Shown here: in pieces, positions 1 through 13,700 of the stretch
How positions within the stretch are numbered: position 1 is the first letter of the stretch
Layout: each line of letters opens with the position of its first letter
Translations under genes and position numbers: made by a program
Notes under the pieces: generated by a model
Told to the model about the DNA's origin: nothing
Databases searched by the model: none
The model's input: only the letters and a program-made list of their open reading frames with translations
Origin: Ectocarpus siliculosus
Taxonomy: Eukaryota; Sar; Phaeophyceae; Ectocarpales; Ectocarpaceae
Length of the DNA: 64,000 nt
Assembly (NCBI GenBank): GCA_000310025.1
Contig: FN649751.1
Coordinates: 1,081,132-1,145,131, forward strand
Direction: 5' to 3'

Positions 1-2602
1 AACTATTTATCATTGTTTCACCTGCCACTCTTATCATGCGTATTTCTATAATGCACTCTTCCTTGGTGTACTTTTCATTTATCAGGCTGTGATCCCCCTT
101 ACGCCTCTCCTCCGCCATGAACTCCTGTTTCTGTACGGCCTCTCTTTGTCTTCTGCGTGTCAAACCCGTACCATCGAACATAGGATTTATCGGCAACGCA
201 GCTTGCATCACCCAAGCGTACTAACCCTAAGAACATGGGCGTCGTTGTCATGACGGAGAATTGTGTGTGACGACGGTGCCGCCATGACAGTGGTGAAAGA
301 ACGGACGGACACCGATCGCCTATAACCCGATGTAGATACCGCAGACGAGGCGAAGACTCTCACCATCATCGACCCTTGAGTGCAAAGGTTACGCTTAACC
401 TCTTGTTGCATCTACAGAGAGGTGTGCTTCGAACCTCTCGTTGGCGCGAGCCAAAGGAGTGTGTAGACAAGAAGCCATTGGGAGCGCATCCTGCTGATTG
501 GATGACGCTTCAACTTGATGGCGAGTAGACAAGCTTGCGTACAAATTGATCGACGTCAGAGCATTTTCGTGTCGAGGGCACCTGCGTGCTATGAGGTTGA
601 GACGGCCGACCACCGACACAGCAAACGCTAACTCAGGAGGCACTAACTGGTTGTATGTTGCTAGCGCAAGGATGGGGGACTTATCGCGCCTCCGGGGTTC
701 GACAAAAAAACCAAACGTGTTTCAGGGCTTCCGGCTGAATGGCATCAGAGACATTTGTTTTCGAAGGACAAAGGAACGGTAAATCCTCCAGAGACCGTAT
801 CGGTCTCTTAGAGGATTTTTGTTGTGGTCACAAGGTCCTATTGTGCACTGCGAAACCGACACATGTTGTGGCTTGAACTTGCTGCCCCTTTCACCGGTCA
901 ATTGTTCAACAACAACCACAAAAACAGGTGTTTGTGGGGAACCTCTGCATACCGTGCAGCCCCTGTGCATTCGATGAAAGGAAACAGTCTTCGTTCATTG
1001 TAGGACGCATCATCTTGTGCCTCTCCGCTTCTTTGCTTTAGGTCCGCTTCTTGACGCGGCGATGACCCTTGTCGCTCGTATATGGTCGAAGTACAGCGGG
1101 AAGACGAAGACTTACTGGGTGAATTAATGAAAGTCGGCGGGGCGGCGGAGTATTCACCTCGAGGCACATGCACAAGGCTGCGGAAACAGTCTAGTGCCGC
1201 CTCAGTGCCGTGAATCTAGTTTGCGTGTCTGCTTGGTCGTGTGTTGCGACTGCGCATTGCGGCCTAATGACAAAACACTCGCGTACGAGTGCTTGACTCA
1301 AAAGATAGCCGAAAGCGTGGGGCATGTACTCATCGTTCCTTCCACCCCGCAAGAGGGTAAATGGAGTCTATCAACCAGATTTGTTAATCGAACATCATTC
1401 TGAGATCATCGTCGAGCTGTTCGAAGAGTTAAGAAAACGTGGATCAATGGCCATGATTATGAGGTCTTCGAACCTTCATCCAGCGCTTCATTGCTTTACC
1501 CTGCCGCGCTATTTGCTCCGCAACACACAACAGAACGAAAACGTTGAGGTTCATTTCAACTTCCGAGTGCATCTCACGGCAGCGAAGCAATCGCTCAAAA
1601 CTGCACTAATCAACCCAACGATGATCTGCGCGATGTTTCGCTAGCAACAGAATTTCAGCTTAGGGTGCGAAGACAATAGTTGCAGTAGAGCAGCGCGGGA
1701 GGGATAGCGTCAATCATGTACCAAGGTACGACATGCGAGCCTATACCACGTATTGTACGCTCCGGCAGGCCTAAGGCTGTGATCGCGGACAATCAAAAGA
1801 ATACGAAGAGTGTGAGCCCTGCACATTGGCGTTCGAGCTGCAGAAGAATGCGTTGGGCACACGTGCGGCGACCGAGCTACATGTTCATCGATCCTCGAAC
1901 GTCGACCGCCCTGATGAGCCGAAGCGTCCCGCTACGAATTCGTGAAAGAACACACCAAAAGCACTGCTCCGGCTGGGAAAGGCACGAAAATGGAAATACT
2001 CCGGAGTCGTTCATGGTGGATTCCTTGAATAGAGGCTGATGGGTAAAGTTCACGTTGACTGTGGGGTGAGGGCTAGATTAGTTGGGGTGGTTAATCCACA
2101 ACCAGAGGGGTGGATCCCCGCTACATTACTTCTAAAAGCAACTCCGCTCCCTGTTCGATGAAGTCTCCTAGCACTCCGGTTACAAGCAGAGAGGCCGGTT
2201 GCTGGATAAATGCCTCGACCAACAGAGCCAGCACACACGTGGCCAGCCAATCGGTCGAGGTCGTTCTGCCACGGCGAAGAGCGGCGGACAGAGCACACAC
2301 ACATAACCCATGTCATCATGAAGTCTCTACAGTCTAGTGAATGGTGGGATTTACTTGATCTTGGGTAATGTTGTTTTTATGTACTTCTGCCTCGGTTTGG
2401 GATGGCGCAACCTTGTGATCATGGAGAATTTGAGGCTGTACGATTGAAGGGTGGTGTCCAAGAGGAAGAAGTGGAAAGAGGCAGAGAGCGTTGAATGTGA
2501 ATAGCAAAAAACAGAAACAACTCTTGCGAAGTTCGGGGGGGGTTCTGCGGTAAACGAGGTCAACGGAGCAACAGCTGTTGAGTTGGACAAGAAGAAGCTC
2601 AC
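1..2602. other. Left end: no supported gene
   Basis: Open frames here are short and overlap on both strands. The longest (1324-1644 plus, 1716-2039 plus) show no recognisable motif. This stretch may hold the last exon(s) and 3' UTR of the large minus-strand gene: a candidate terminal piece at about 575-505 follows an acceptor-like CACGCAG, but I cannot show its phase. Poly-pyrimidine and splice-like signals alone are not enough to call it. Confidence 0.4.
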
Positions 2603-4785
2603 CGATCAAACTTGATGGCGAAGACCATGTTGGTGTAGATTAGACACAGGATGGTTGTGTATAGTGCCCCACTCGCAAGCACTTGCATGCCACGTCGTTG
2701 CCGACGACAGCCATGCAACCATGTGTTGAACTCTAGTGCTCGGGTCATCCTCACGGACGCATGATGAGCTCTGCCCAGACATCGTCCAACAGCATCATGC
2801 GTGTATAATTCGTGCGAACGTTCATCTTTGCCGTACCAACTGAGGTGTCCGAAAGATGAAAACGCAGATTTTCTTGCTTGGTCTATTTCATGGTGCGGGA
2901 GGGACCAACGTTGTGACAGTGCAAAAGAACAGTTCAAGAAACTCCCACACAAAGCGTAAGCCGGTAACTCGACGGCCGATGAAGATAGTGACACCAAAAC
3001 GATATCAACCAACTGAACTTTCAGCTTTCGTTACGCCCACACCACGGTGTCTCGCCGTCAAACGATGGCAACAATGACCATATCTGCTGCAGATTCAACA
3101 ACCAAACTGCAGTTTCACGCGAATCGCACCTGTAGCAACGCTGAACAATTTCTGCGGCCATGTGCATTTCCCTGGTGGGCTGCGACCACGCGGCGACCAG
3201 ATCGCCCTCGATCAATTCGTTCAGAATATCTTCATATTTTCGTTGAACTCCGACCAAATACGAACCGACCAGCGCCACAGCCGCACCAAGAACAGCCCCT
3301 GGTCAAGGTTCAGTACCGCGAGCGCGGTGTTGGCACTAGCGCATCAAACGCGACGGTAGCAAGGCATGCTAAAAGCATCGGCCTTAAGTGGCTTCGACAA
3401 CCGCACTTGAAAAGGAGCAAGAAGGCTTGCAATGGTTTCCCCGTCAGCAGGCGAAGTTGTTGACATCGAAAACGCAAGTGGCCTCGATGAGGTGGCATCA
3501 ACACGTGCACTCACCCGCTGCAATGGAAGCACTCGAGTTGTACATTAGAACTCCGCACAACGCCAGACCTGGGGCGACCACCGCCTGGAACGTCGTCGTC
3601 TGTACCATGATGCGAGCGCTGCGACTCACGACAGCAAAGGCTGACAACGCGCATAACACAGAACACGCCACGCTAAGAGATGTGACCATGTTGTGCAAGA
3701 ACGCGTACTCATCTCCCCCGGCTGCTTCAGCTTCCCGCGAAATTCTTAGCACCTGCCATTTGCACAGAACACGGTATTGGCATTTCAGTTCAGAACGCGA
3801 GGTGAAACAAGCTGAGCATGAGCAGATGTTATTTTGAGAAGTCTTTCCAACTCACCAGGGCACTTCGATTACATTTGTTTTGCGCAAGGTCGTCCACTGT
3901 GACATCGTGCCGATGTCCTTGTTGCTGTGCGGGCATGCAGCACGGAAGACACAGGCGTTGAGGAGTGAAGAAAAGCTACGTTGCGTGAAAAAGTGACACC
4001 AACATCACGGTTTGTATGTGGGTAAACACTGTTCATCTACCTTTAGTGTGGCACGTCTATCCTGCTCCGGAAATTCACCTCAGATACGAGCATCGCCAGC
4101 AACATGGGAAGCGGGAGGTAGACCAGAAGCAGCGTTTTCTGCATCGCCACAACGTCCCTGTAAGCTGCTGTTTGAACGACCGGCGTCGCGTTGGTCGCCG
4201 AGAAATAGAACTCGTTGGGTGAGCGTCTTACGTTCGCCACGAACCTGAAGGTATTAGACAAGCCAAAGTCGGCTTCAAATATCACTGGTGGACATTGAAC
4301 GTGAAAACCTATTTCTATTATTGGGTTGTATTCAATGATACATTCTTTCTCAAACGCATGTTGCTTCTGAAACGTCGAGCTGCATTTAACGGCGAGCTGC
4401 TCGGTGTACCTTTTTTCGGGATGCCAAACCCCATGAATTCCACAACAGCAGAGAGGTTGAAAACGTACTGACTGCTCACAGAGTCGGGACCACGTACATG
4501 GGTATACATATAATGCGGTGTGACCGCCAATAGCGGGGTGATAGTTCGATAGGACCCGAATGAGTTGTGATGTGTGCATTGGCTGTACACCTTGGTTCTC
4601 AACACATGAGTCCCACCCTGTCCCATGTCCACAAGAACCCTACCGTTACTGTGATCGGCCAAGAAAATGTTCTTGGAGAAAGCGTCGCATTCCGCCTTAC
4701 CTGGTGGGTGCTGTCTTGCGCGGAGGGCTGTCTCGTGGGGCGCTGAAGCCACCGCGATGCATCTGCTCCCGCGCGCTTGAGCGTG
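2603..4785 (-). other. C-terminal membrane exons (tentative)
   Basis: Coding-like hydrophobic blocks with splice borders continue downstream. They are 4785-4701; about 4560-4430 (YVFNLSAVVEFMGFGIPKK); a block ending at 4079 (TLLLVYLPLPMLLAMLVSE); a block ending at 3515 (VTSLSVACSVLCALSAFAVV, then a second helix); 3298-3130 (AVLGAAVALVGSYLVGVQRK); and 2732-2603 (LASGALYTTILCLIYTNMVF). They would add at least five helices. Several 5' borders are not fixed, and the donor after 2603 means that coding continues further left. Confidence 0.48.
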
Positions 4786-7700
4786 CTGTCAACAAGAATA
4801 AAAAATAGTGGGCCCAAGCAATTGTTGATCAGGGGAGCATGCTCGGCACGATCCATGAAAGAAATGTTTCTATTAAATCACGCGAACATGTTGGTTCATG
4901 TCCCACACACGGACCTTGCCGAAGCTAGCAAGACAAGTAGTACTTCAGGTCAAAGGCATGGCCATGCATGGGTGCGATGCAGGCTGTACCGACACTTGCT
5001 GGGACGTATCGACGGAGACCGTTCACCGTCTTGGAGAGCTGTCCGAAAATCGTCCACGCGCTCCTCCTGTTTTCGTTGGAGCTCATCGTAGAGGTCATGG
5101 TTGGGGCCCTCTGGTTCCTCCTGTCGGACTGGAACCCTCTTTAGCGTTTGTGATGCGGGTGGGGTGTTGCCAGCCCGTAGCAGAGCTGGGAAAATCACGC
5201 CGGTCGGGAGCATCAACAGTGCGCTAATGACCGTCATTTCCACCTGCGCGGAAAATGGAGCGCAATAATCTGGCGTTGCACGTTCCTGTGACAGAGCTTG
5301 TATCCATCTACAGGGGCAACGCTTGCGTGTCCAAGTATTGGGCGTTGCATAACACCCTGTCGTCGTAGGGCAGCGATGTGAACAGCAGCATCTCACCTTT
5401 TTCCTCACGCCAAACTGACTTTTGCCATAGAAAATAGCCTGCAGCAGAATGGCGCTCATCCAGTCAGCCAGTAGAAGGACAAGGTGCTGAGACCTGCCAA
5501 ATATGTCGGGGTGTTGGTACGGGATGAATCATCCGTACCTACATACCATGTGAAGATTTGTTGGAAGGTCAAGGTTCTCGAAAGCCTATTCAGTACTGAG
5601 GGGCCCCCGACGATAGGAGATTGGACACCACGTCTTCTGGGGCACATCGGATTCGCACGGAATGGGCCACGACAAAGACATGTTCAGTAGCCTACCTTGT
5701 GAGTAGCGTCTTGCTGAAATGGGCCGTTGGAGATTCGCTGAGATGCCGCCAAGAGTGGTTGAACAGGACACTCTCAGCCGCTACCTGGATGATGCGTAGC
5801 CGTCACGGTGTCCAAAAGTGTTTTAGTACTGATAGTTTTCCTATCAATATTCCTGTCATCCTCGTATACCACTTGAGGCAATTCAGGACCATTAAAGCGC
5901 TGTTTGGCATCAGGGGCTCACATCATCTTAATATACCTCCGATAGAGGCATTTGCTCTGCCTAACAGAAGCAACAAGTGCTGTTCTACATAGTTTGCCCG
6001 CTGCTTGAACTTGCATGTTGCTGCTCTTTCTGCCACCTGCAATACCCTGAGGTCGAACTACAGGAAGTCAACCTGGCCTTCAGAATAAATGGCCTCGAGG
6101 ACGCACCTTGCTCATGTTCTTCTCGTTCTTGAAGACCACGGGCATATGGTGGAAGACGTTGCCGTCTCTCTCACGGGCCCGGTCTTCCATCAACGCTTGA
6201 CGGGCGGCCTGTGCCCTATCACGTACCTGGCAAGAGTTCACAACGTGGGAAGGGTAGGTTTTTGTGAATCAATTGTGAAAGACATGGGCGCCCTTTCACA
6301 GGTTGTGCCAGCGCGGGCAGCTTTACTGTGTTACGCAAACCAAACTTCCTGTCTGCTTTCCAACTGAAAAAGTGCGCCGGAATATCATTCACATCTTATC
6401 GGACTGCTGATATACACCCCAGAGACGCCCTCGAGTGAAATAAGCACGTACTATGCCCGGTGCAACCGTCCACAAGCTTGGTACTCTATATCATGAACAG
6501 TTACCTGTTGGAGGCTAGACCACCAATTATGCTCCGTGACGAACAATATATGGCAGCAAAGGCAAGATCTCTCCGTGTGCTAAAGACAGCATCAGTCTAG
6601 TCAATGTGCCGTGTGCCAAAGCTGTTTGAGTCAAACATGTACGTGCACCCGGTTTTTCATGGGGCGTGTTTCGCGACCGCTCCTGCCGCGTGCCAAGTAC
6701 GTAGTCCAAAGGGCTTCAATGCCGTCACGATGTCGGCCGGGCTTCGTGTCCTACAAGTGCGTGAAAGGTGAAAGCGAAGAACACAGCGAGGTACATAGCC
6801 TAGACAAATGAGTCAAACTGGTGCGAGTTAAGCAAGGAGAAGAACAGCGCAACAAACCATAGTCCATGGTCGCAACACGCGTATCAATAGCTTCTCATTC
6901 GCGCGGACCTGCGATTTAGACGAGAGGGAGGATCGGAGAGGCGGCAATGAGGTGCCCGACAACCAAGTGGTGCACCCTGTGACCCTCTAACCTTGCGGGA
7001 GAACCATGCGGCAGGAATGAGAAGTGCAGCTACGACGCAGCTCAAGAAGAGGAGACCTGCCCAGCTTTCGGCACCGTACTGCCAGGACACACACACGTGA
7101 GAATATTGCGGTGGCTCGGTTAGGCTTGTAGTGTGCAATGAACAACGTGATATTTCCTCGTCACTGTCCACTATACCATGCATGCCGTCCACGAAAAGAA
7201 AACTCGCCCTTCGCAGACGGTGCGGAAGTGTGATTGCACACGCATGTACATCATCTGAAGGCCTGAAGGCTTCCTGTGCCACCAGTTTGGTAGAGAAAGG
7301 TGGGCAAATCATTGAGCATTGGCAACGAGCGGTATTTTGTTTTGCCTGGAATACAGGTTCCAGCGATGTCATTGGGAGAAAATAGCAGGTGCATCCTAAA
7401 ACTCTTCACGACGTTGAGCAAATGTTGTCCCATACCTGTGCCAGGACAGTGAAGTCAGTAACTAGATCGAGCGTATTCCATTGCGGGGTCGTCGAGTCCA
7501 CCCGGCTTGTGAACGCCGTGAGATGGTACGTTGCGCATTGGATAACGGCAGCGGTCGAGTCCAGATCCCGTTCCAGCGAACCGAGCACCACTCCATCCGT
7601 TTCCCAGCTACCACTCTCTTCCGACCAGTAGCCGCAGCCAAGGTGGCCAACATCACCTTTCTCGATATCAGCTCCAAGATCGATGGCGTCCGGTTCCTAT

Positions 7701-10700
7701 GCACACGGCACAAGCAAGAACATATTTATCAGGTATGTTCTGGAATAGTTGGCCCTTTTACGATCATACTCCGCACGTCCGGCGGGCACTGAACCGGCCA
7801 GAGTCTTTCTCGACCATAGCCTATCCTAAGCTCGATTGCGTGTTTTGCGAGTGTACATGTCACCAGAATATTTTGTCAATCTCTGTGTTTCTGTTCCTGT
7901 TGCGTGACGGGGCATCTCACCGGAATCGCCATGGACAAGTCGATGGGCCAAGAAAACTGTTTCTCTGGAACTCCCGCCGAATCCCAAGCATCAACGACGG
8001 TCACACCGTCCATATCTGCAGCAACATCGGAAGTGCCCAGAGACACGCATTTTGCTTCAGGTAAAGGGACATGGGTATGTCAAGATTGGTCTGTGTAGCA
8101 GTGCCCGATTATTTGGTTCACCACAAAGTCTACCAGACGGTTCGTCCACACAGACCTCTCTGTCTGTATGCCACCCGTTTCAAGCTCACGATATCTGTTG
8201 AAACAAGATACTTCTATCCGGACCATACACACAGTCGTGTGAGAAATTGGCGAGCGTGCTGCCACCGAGAGTGTTGCTCACCTGATAGGGAGGTTTAAGC
8301 GCAGGAGTTGCCCTGGGCTCTACTCGCAGCATTCTTACACCGTCATACCCTAGGGACTCCAATCGCGTGCATTAAAACGAGAAGCTAGAGATGCAACTAT
8401 CATCTGACAACATTGTTCTGGTGGTACGTCTTATCGAAGACACCGTATCCTACAAAACATGTGTCTTTTCGAGTTCGACTCCGTTAGAGCCAAGGAACAA
8501 CGAGCTACGTACGGTGTTTAGACGCCACCGTGGAAGGTCAGCATTCGACGTGGGATCCATTTCAATTTGTTGTAAGTGCAGTTTCCGCCGATCGCTACAT
8601 TATCCTGACCTTACTCGGTGGCCTAACAAGTATTTGACGAGCGATTGCTTCCTGGTGTTTCCAAAATCCAATCCAAGCTGATCCGTTTCTGCAGGAAATG
8701 AGGTCGTCTTTCTAGCTTCAGGTTTACGTTACACCAGCACGTGAGAAGACCGGAAACCTTGTCACCTGAGCCTGTGGAGCTGAAACCTGCCACCGAAAAC
8801 GTCCGCGCGCCACCGAAGTCCTGATCGGAACCGATGGCGGCATCCCATGAACTGAAAGAGATGTGCGTTCCATTTGGTCCTACAGATATGGTTGTCGCTG
8901 ACATGTCCATCGAATGAACTTTGGCGGGCTGCAAAACGTCAAAGCGACGACAGGGGGATGGGGGGAGCACGTGGAAGAATGCGAAAAAGATATCGTGATC
9001 CAGTATCCGAGTGCGCTCGGCAGCAGAAAGGTAGGGCAGGGTCGTCTAGAGCCAGAATAAACCAATCGGAACATGCAGGCACGTCTTCAAAAAGGTACCG
9101 GCTGAACGCTCGGTTCTCGAGCGAAGAGATTCCTCTAGCCCACGCTCCGTATTGTTCGGTCGTTGTTTGTCTCGTCGTGGTGCTATGTCGTTTCCAAAAC
9201 GTGTTGGAAGATCCGCATCCCGTTCCCTTGTCTGCCTCGACCTGCGGGGACGCCGTTGGTATATCTACACCCAGAACCACGGAAATATCACGACCGATTC
9301 AAACGCACCTGCACGACCAAAGAACCCGCGCTCGTCTCCCCCAGCTCCTCTTCCGCTTCGGATCCGAAAGCCAGGGCGTTGCCAACGTCGGCAAGGAGGG
9401 CTAATTGGTCCCCATTCTCGGCGAAAGCTGCTCCCTCGTTGGAAGTGGTAGGAGAAGCGGACAGTCCATCGAAAAGCGCGGACGTCACCTGCGAATGGTG
9501 AACGAAGCGTTGCTGCTGGGTCGCACATGACGAGAACTAAGCTTAAACCCGAAACACGCATGCGCTGTCTGTTCCACCGTAACTAACCCAGCGTTTCACG
9601 CACTCACCAACACCAACGATACGGCGGCGGCATCGTCAAGAACTGCTCCGTGGTTGGCCACTCTATCCACCATGTCTGCAGCGGCGCTACTTGCTTCAGA
9701 CAAGGTTGATTCCGCGGATGATCCGATTTCCTGTGCCGGGTGGTCAAAAGGTAGAATGTCCGTTGACAGCATACGCTCGATTTCTTGCACACCAAGAATC
9801 GTGGTTTGATTCTGTTCGAAGTTGTCGCGTTTGACGCGACAATGCCACGATTAGCCACATTCACGTGAAGTATATTACGGGTCCAGTGTCGAAAACCTTG
9901 TGACATTGACAATTCCACCAGTAGAACGTGCTTATTTCCGTTGTCTGGGCTTTGGTGTGACGGGTGTCAACACAGAACATGATGTAGCCATAACAATTGG
10001 CTTGATTGGGCCTATTTCACGAGTACATAGATTGTAGCCTTTGAAACTGTACTCACCAAAATGTTCACCAGAATGCTCCCCTCTCCTAGCCCATAACGCA
10101 CACATACCAGAGGCAGGCAAACGTCTGGTACCCCCCGAGTCATACGGCGTTCACCACGTGGTTCTTTTCGGTGGTGCACAAGCGCTCCCCACTATCCCCT
10201 TAATAATAAACGCAGCATGACAACACTTCAACGTACAGCTGAAAGAAGCAGGGCTTCCGCAAGAGCTTGAGACCCTGATGCGATACTGCTCGATGTTCCT
10301 TCTAGCGAGAAATAAGCCTTGACGATAAGACCCACGATATCCGCCTGGAGTAGTTGGTGGTGAGTGCCAGTTGGAATTTTTTTCTTGTTAGCAGAACGAT
10401 CGTTAACTCAGTTGAGAAGCGGGTGTGGGCAAGGAAGTTCCTTAGCGCACTGTTGTTCATTTCACAACGTTGCTCGTCTCATGTACGTGATGCGTCTAGC
10501 CGCTAGATCGTTGGCTACCTAAGGTACGACTGGAAGTGAGGAACAAAGAACGGCTAGACCTCGAGCACCGGGCAGCCTGATAAAATGGAAGACACATTCT
10601 TTCTATATTCGTGCGCATCGACATTTTTCAAGCGAAAAGGCGCAGCTGTGAGTACACGCAACAACGACGGAGGGGCTGCTGAACCCGTCTCGCATTATGA

Positions 10701-13700
10701 AGGGAAGCACCGCTGGAGTAAAGGCAGGAAATTCCTCCTGTGTGAACATCGCTGGTGCGTCAAAAATACTAAAAGGTGTAGGTTGGCGCCCAGAACTGGT
10801 GAAATGACGAAACGATTTGAACCAAAAGGTTTTTTGAAACAGCGCATGGATCCCACCTTGCAGCCTCGCGCGAGTGGAGGTGAACACTTCAGAAAACTCA
10901 TCTTTCACTCTCACCCCAAGTTGCCGAAGACAGAAGGAGGACTGTCGGAAAGCCCTACCGTGGTGATGTGTTCTCACTACTGATACTCTGTGATCCCCAC
11001 CTGAAGGGAACTCGTGCTTTCGACACCGTCCGACGTTGTGAGAGGCACGTGTTGGAGTAGAGCCGTCGCGACACGCGCGTCTCGCAGAGTGTCCTCGGGA
11101 TAGGGCAAAGATCCATTCTGACACGACGGCTCGCCTGGATAACACGTCAGGTTGTATGCCAACGGCAGCAGAGACGCCTGCGTGCAGGCATCACCGGTGG
11201 ATATTGCCATATTTGGAGTGTGGGACAACCGGTGGAGTGTGTCGTGATGTACATACGAAGTGATGTTCCTTGAAAGTCTATTTTACTCGCAGCAAGTATT
11301 CCGCCAGCGGTTGTTTGACGTTAGACCCTCAACCGTTGCACACGGGTATGGTGGGTCCTCCTGGAAGTGTGCCAGATCCAGTACTTTTCCAACTATCTCG
11401 CCAGTTATCTCGCCAGATATCTAGTTTCCCGGGGTATCCATATTTCCCCCATTTCTGACCCTAAGACCCAGGATACCTGGCGAAATGGATACACCAGACT
11501 ACCACGGGTGTATTCATGTTGAGCCCGCGGTTAACTCCTCTCAACGCCCAGTTTCAAGGGTTTTATCCGCGAAAAGTTGGTGTCCGTCGGCCGCTCACCT
11601 CCTCTGGTGCAACGGATGTTACTACCATCGGTGCTCCATCTTCTCCGAGGTTTGTTGCTGCCGTGGATCCTAGCGTATCCGACGCTGACACCACAATTGT
11701 AAGGTTGAACTCATTACGTGATAGACCAGCCGGAACGTTGGTGGTGAGGGTAGTTGAAACCGACGGAGAGGAAGACAGCCGGTTCACGAGCGCCGATTCG
11801 CTGCTGACGCAAAGACGAAGGAAAGACATGCCAAGAAGGCAACGGCCATCAGCTGGACGGGAATAAGCAAGTGGTTGCTGTTGATGTGTCTGGGTTCACT
11901 CTACGATACTGCGCCTTGCAAGATACACGGACCCAGGTTCAATGACGCACGGGCCTCGAGAGCCAGCGCAGCTGCATCCTACCCAGTTAAGCGCGTTGCA
12001 GACTTGTAATCCCACCTACGTAATATTATTTCACCGGGGTTGTCGCGGGCACCCTACACTGCTAAACGTGCACTACGGCGGGCTCTCGTAGTGCGAGAGA
12101 GGAGGTGGAAGCCGCAACAACGGGAAGGATCCCCCCATTGTGATTTCATTCGGCCCGGCTTCACAATTCCACGATACCTTGCGATGGCGATCACTTCGTG
12201 GTACCCTTGGATGTATCCAAAGGAGTACGTGAGCGGAAGGTCGTCAATATCATCCGTCCACCCCAGGGTCTGGAGTACCACCGGATTCACACCAGCGGTT
12301 GCAGATAGTCGATCCGACTTCAAGTGCCCCCCAGAGGGCGGGGCGTTTGTCTCGAACGAAAACTCTGTCATGACGAAGGGGGAAACAATGGCAATTACGA
12401 CGTAGGGATACGAATCGAGATGAGTCTTATGTAGAAGCACGTGCGGCTAAGATAGCAACGACAGTCAGTGGTTCGGGTCGCAAGAGACAAACAAAATGTC
12501 TTCTTTCGAACCACAATTCTCCGCAAGCAGATTTGATGGACATGCAACATGACTCGCCCGTTTTGGCCGACATCCCTTGGAGAGGGTGCGGTGGAACAGA
12601 CGGAAACCTGGGCAGATCGGATGAACCCATGCACGCTGCTTGGTGATACATGTCAGCGGCCTACCTGCGTAGCCGACGAGCCCGGATGCATCCGTCGCAG
12701 AGAGAGAGAAGCTGTAAACCTGCCCGGCGCCGAGGGCACCTTTTCGGGTGACGAGAGTCCGAGCGTTTACAGGTGTGCTGAATGCCTTGGTCCACCCGTT
12801 TCTGAGATCGAGGTTGCCATTCTCCTGGTGAAACGTGCAACGGCGGGGTATGTGTAGGGAGCCTGTCGGTGTCGAATGCGGGTGGTGGCTGTACCCAGGT
12901 AACGGCGAAGAAGAATAACGTAAACGTACCTGAGTTCCGGAGCGTAGTGCGCGTTGCACTGCTTACCTGTCGCCACGTTAGCCCGAACGAGGACGACGTC
13001 GAGGAATCGCATGGCCCCTCCGGAGAAGACGATGCACAGGCGTAGAGGACTATCTTTTCCGAAGGGTTGTACTTGCGTAGGATGGTCTACGAAAAGACAG
13101 AGCAAACACAACAGAGCGCGTTAGCTCACCCCATCCAACGGTGCATTACTGTAGACAAGCCAACCTCGAACGCCAGCAAAACGTTCACTGTGTGCTTCTT
13201 GTGAAGTCCAGAGAGGGGGGGCAGAGCATGCTGTAATCGGCTGTAGTCCCTTCGTACCAACGCTTGAACTTGTTCCGTATTCAGACGAGCACCGTGCAAT
13301 TACAGCTACATGTGCCGGCTCTTGTGTCCAATTTGATGGGTTTGTACCCTTCACTATGAATAGTACAAACTCGTCAAAAGCTTTCAGGTTCACGAAAAGC
13401 GCGGAGTATCTCTTGGCAGTTGCCCAGAGAGCTTTTCAGTTTGATGTACGTTCGGTCCTGCATCTACGTACGTAGTTCCAGGGACTCACACTTTTTGGCA
13501 ATATCTTGGATGCAAACACCCTTCGAATCTCTGCAAACTGTCGCATCTCACAACGACCAACATCCTCACAAGGGATTACGAGAATCACCGTACGCGTCAA
13601 GCCCCTGGTTTCTGGTATACTGGCACAAGAGCTTCTTGAAACGAACCTTGGGAGATATGGACACGTTCGGTATACTCTCTGCGAAAGTAGAGATTGTACA

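Noticed and set aside
1324-1644. Plus-strand frame of 106 codons at the left end
   Set aside because: No recognisable motif, no good start or splice context, and plus-strand coding nearby is absent.
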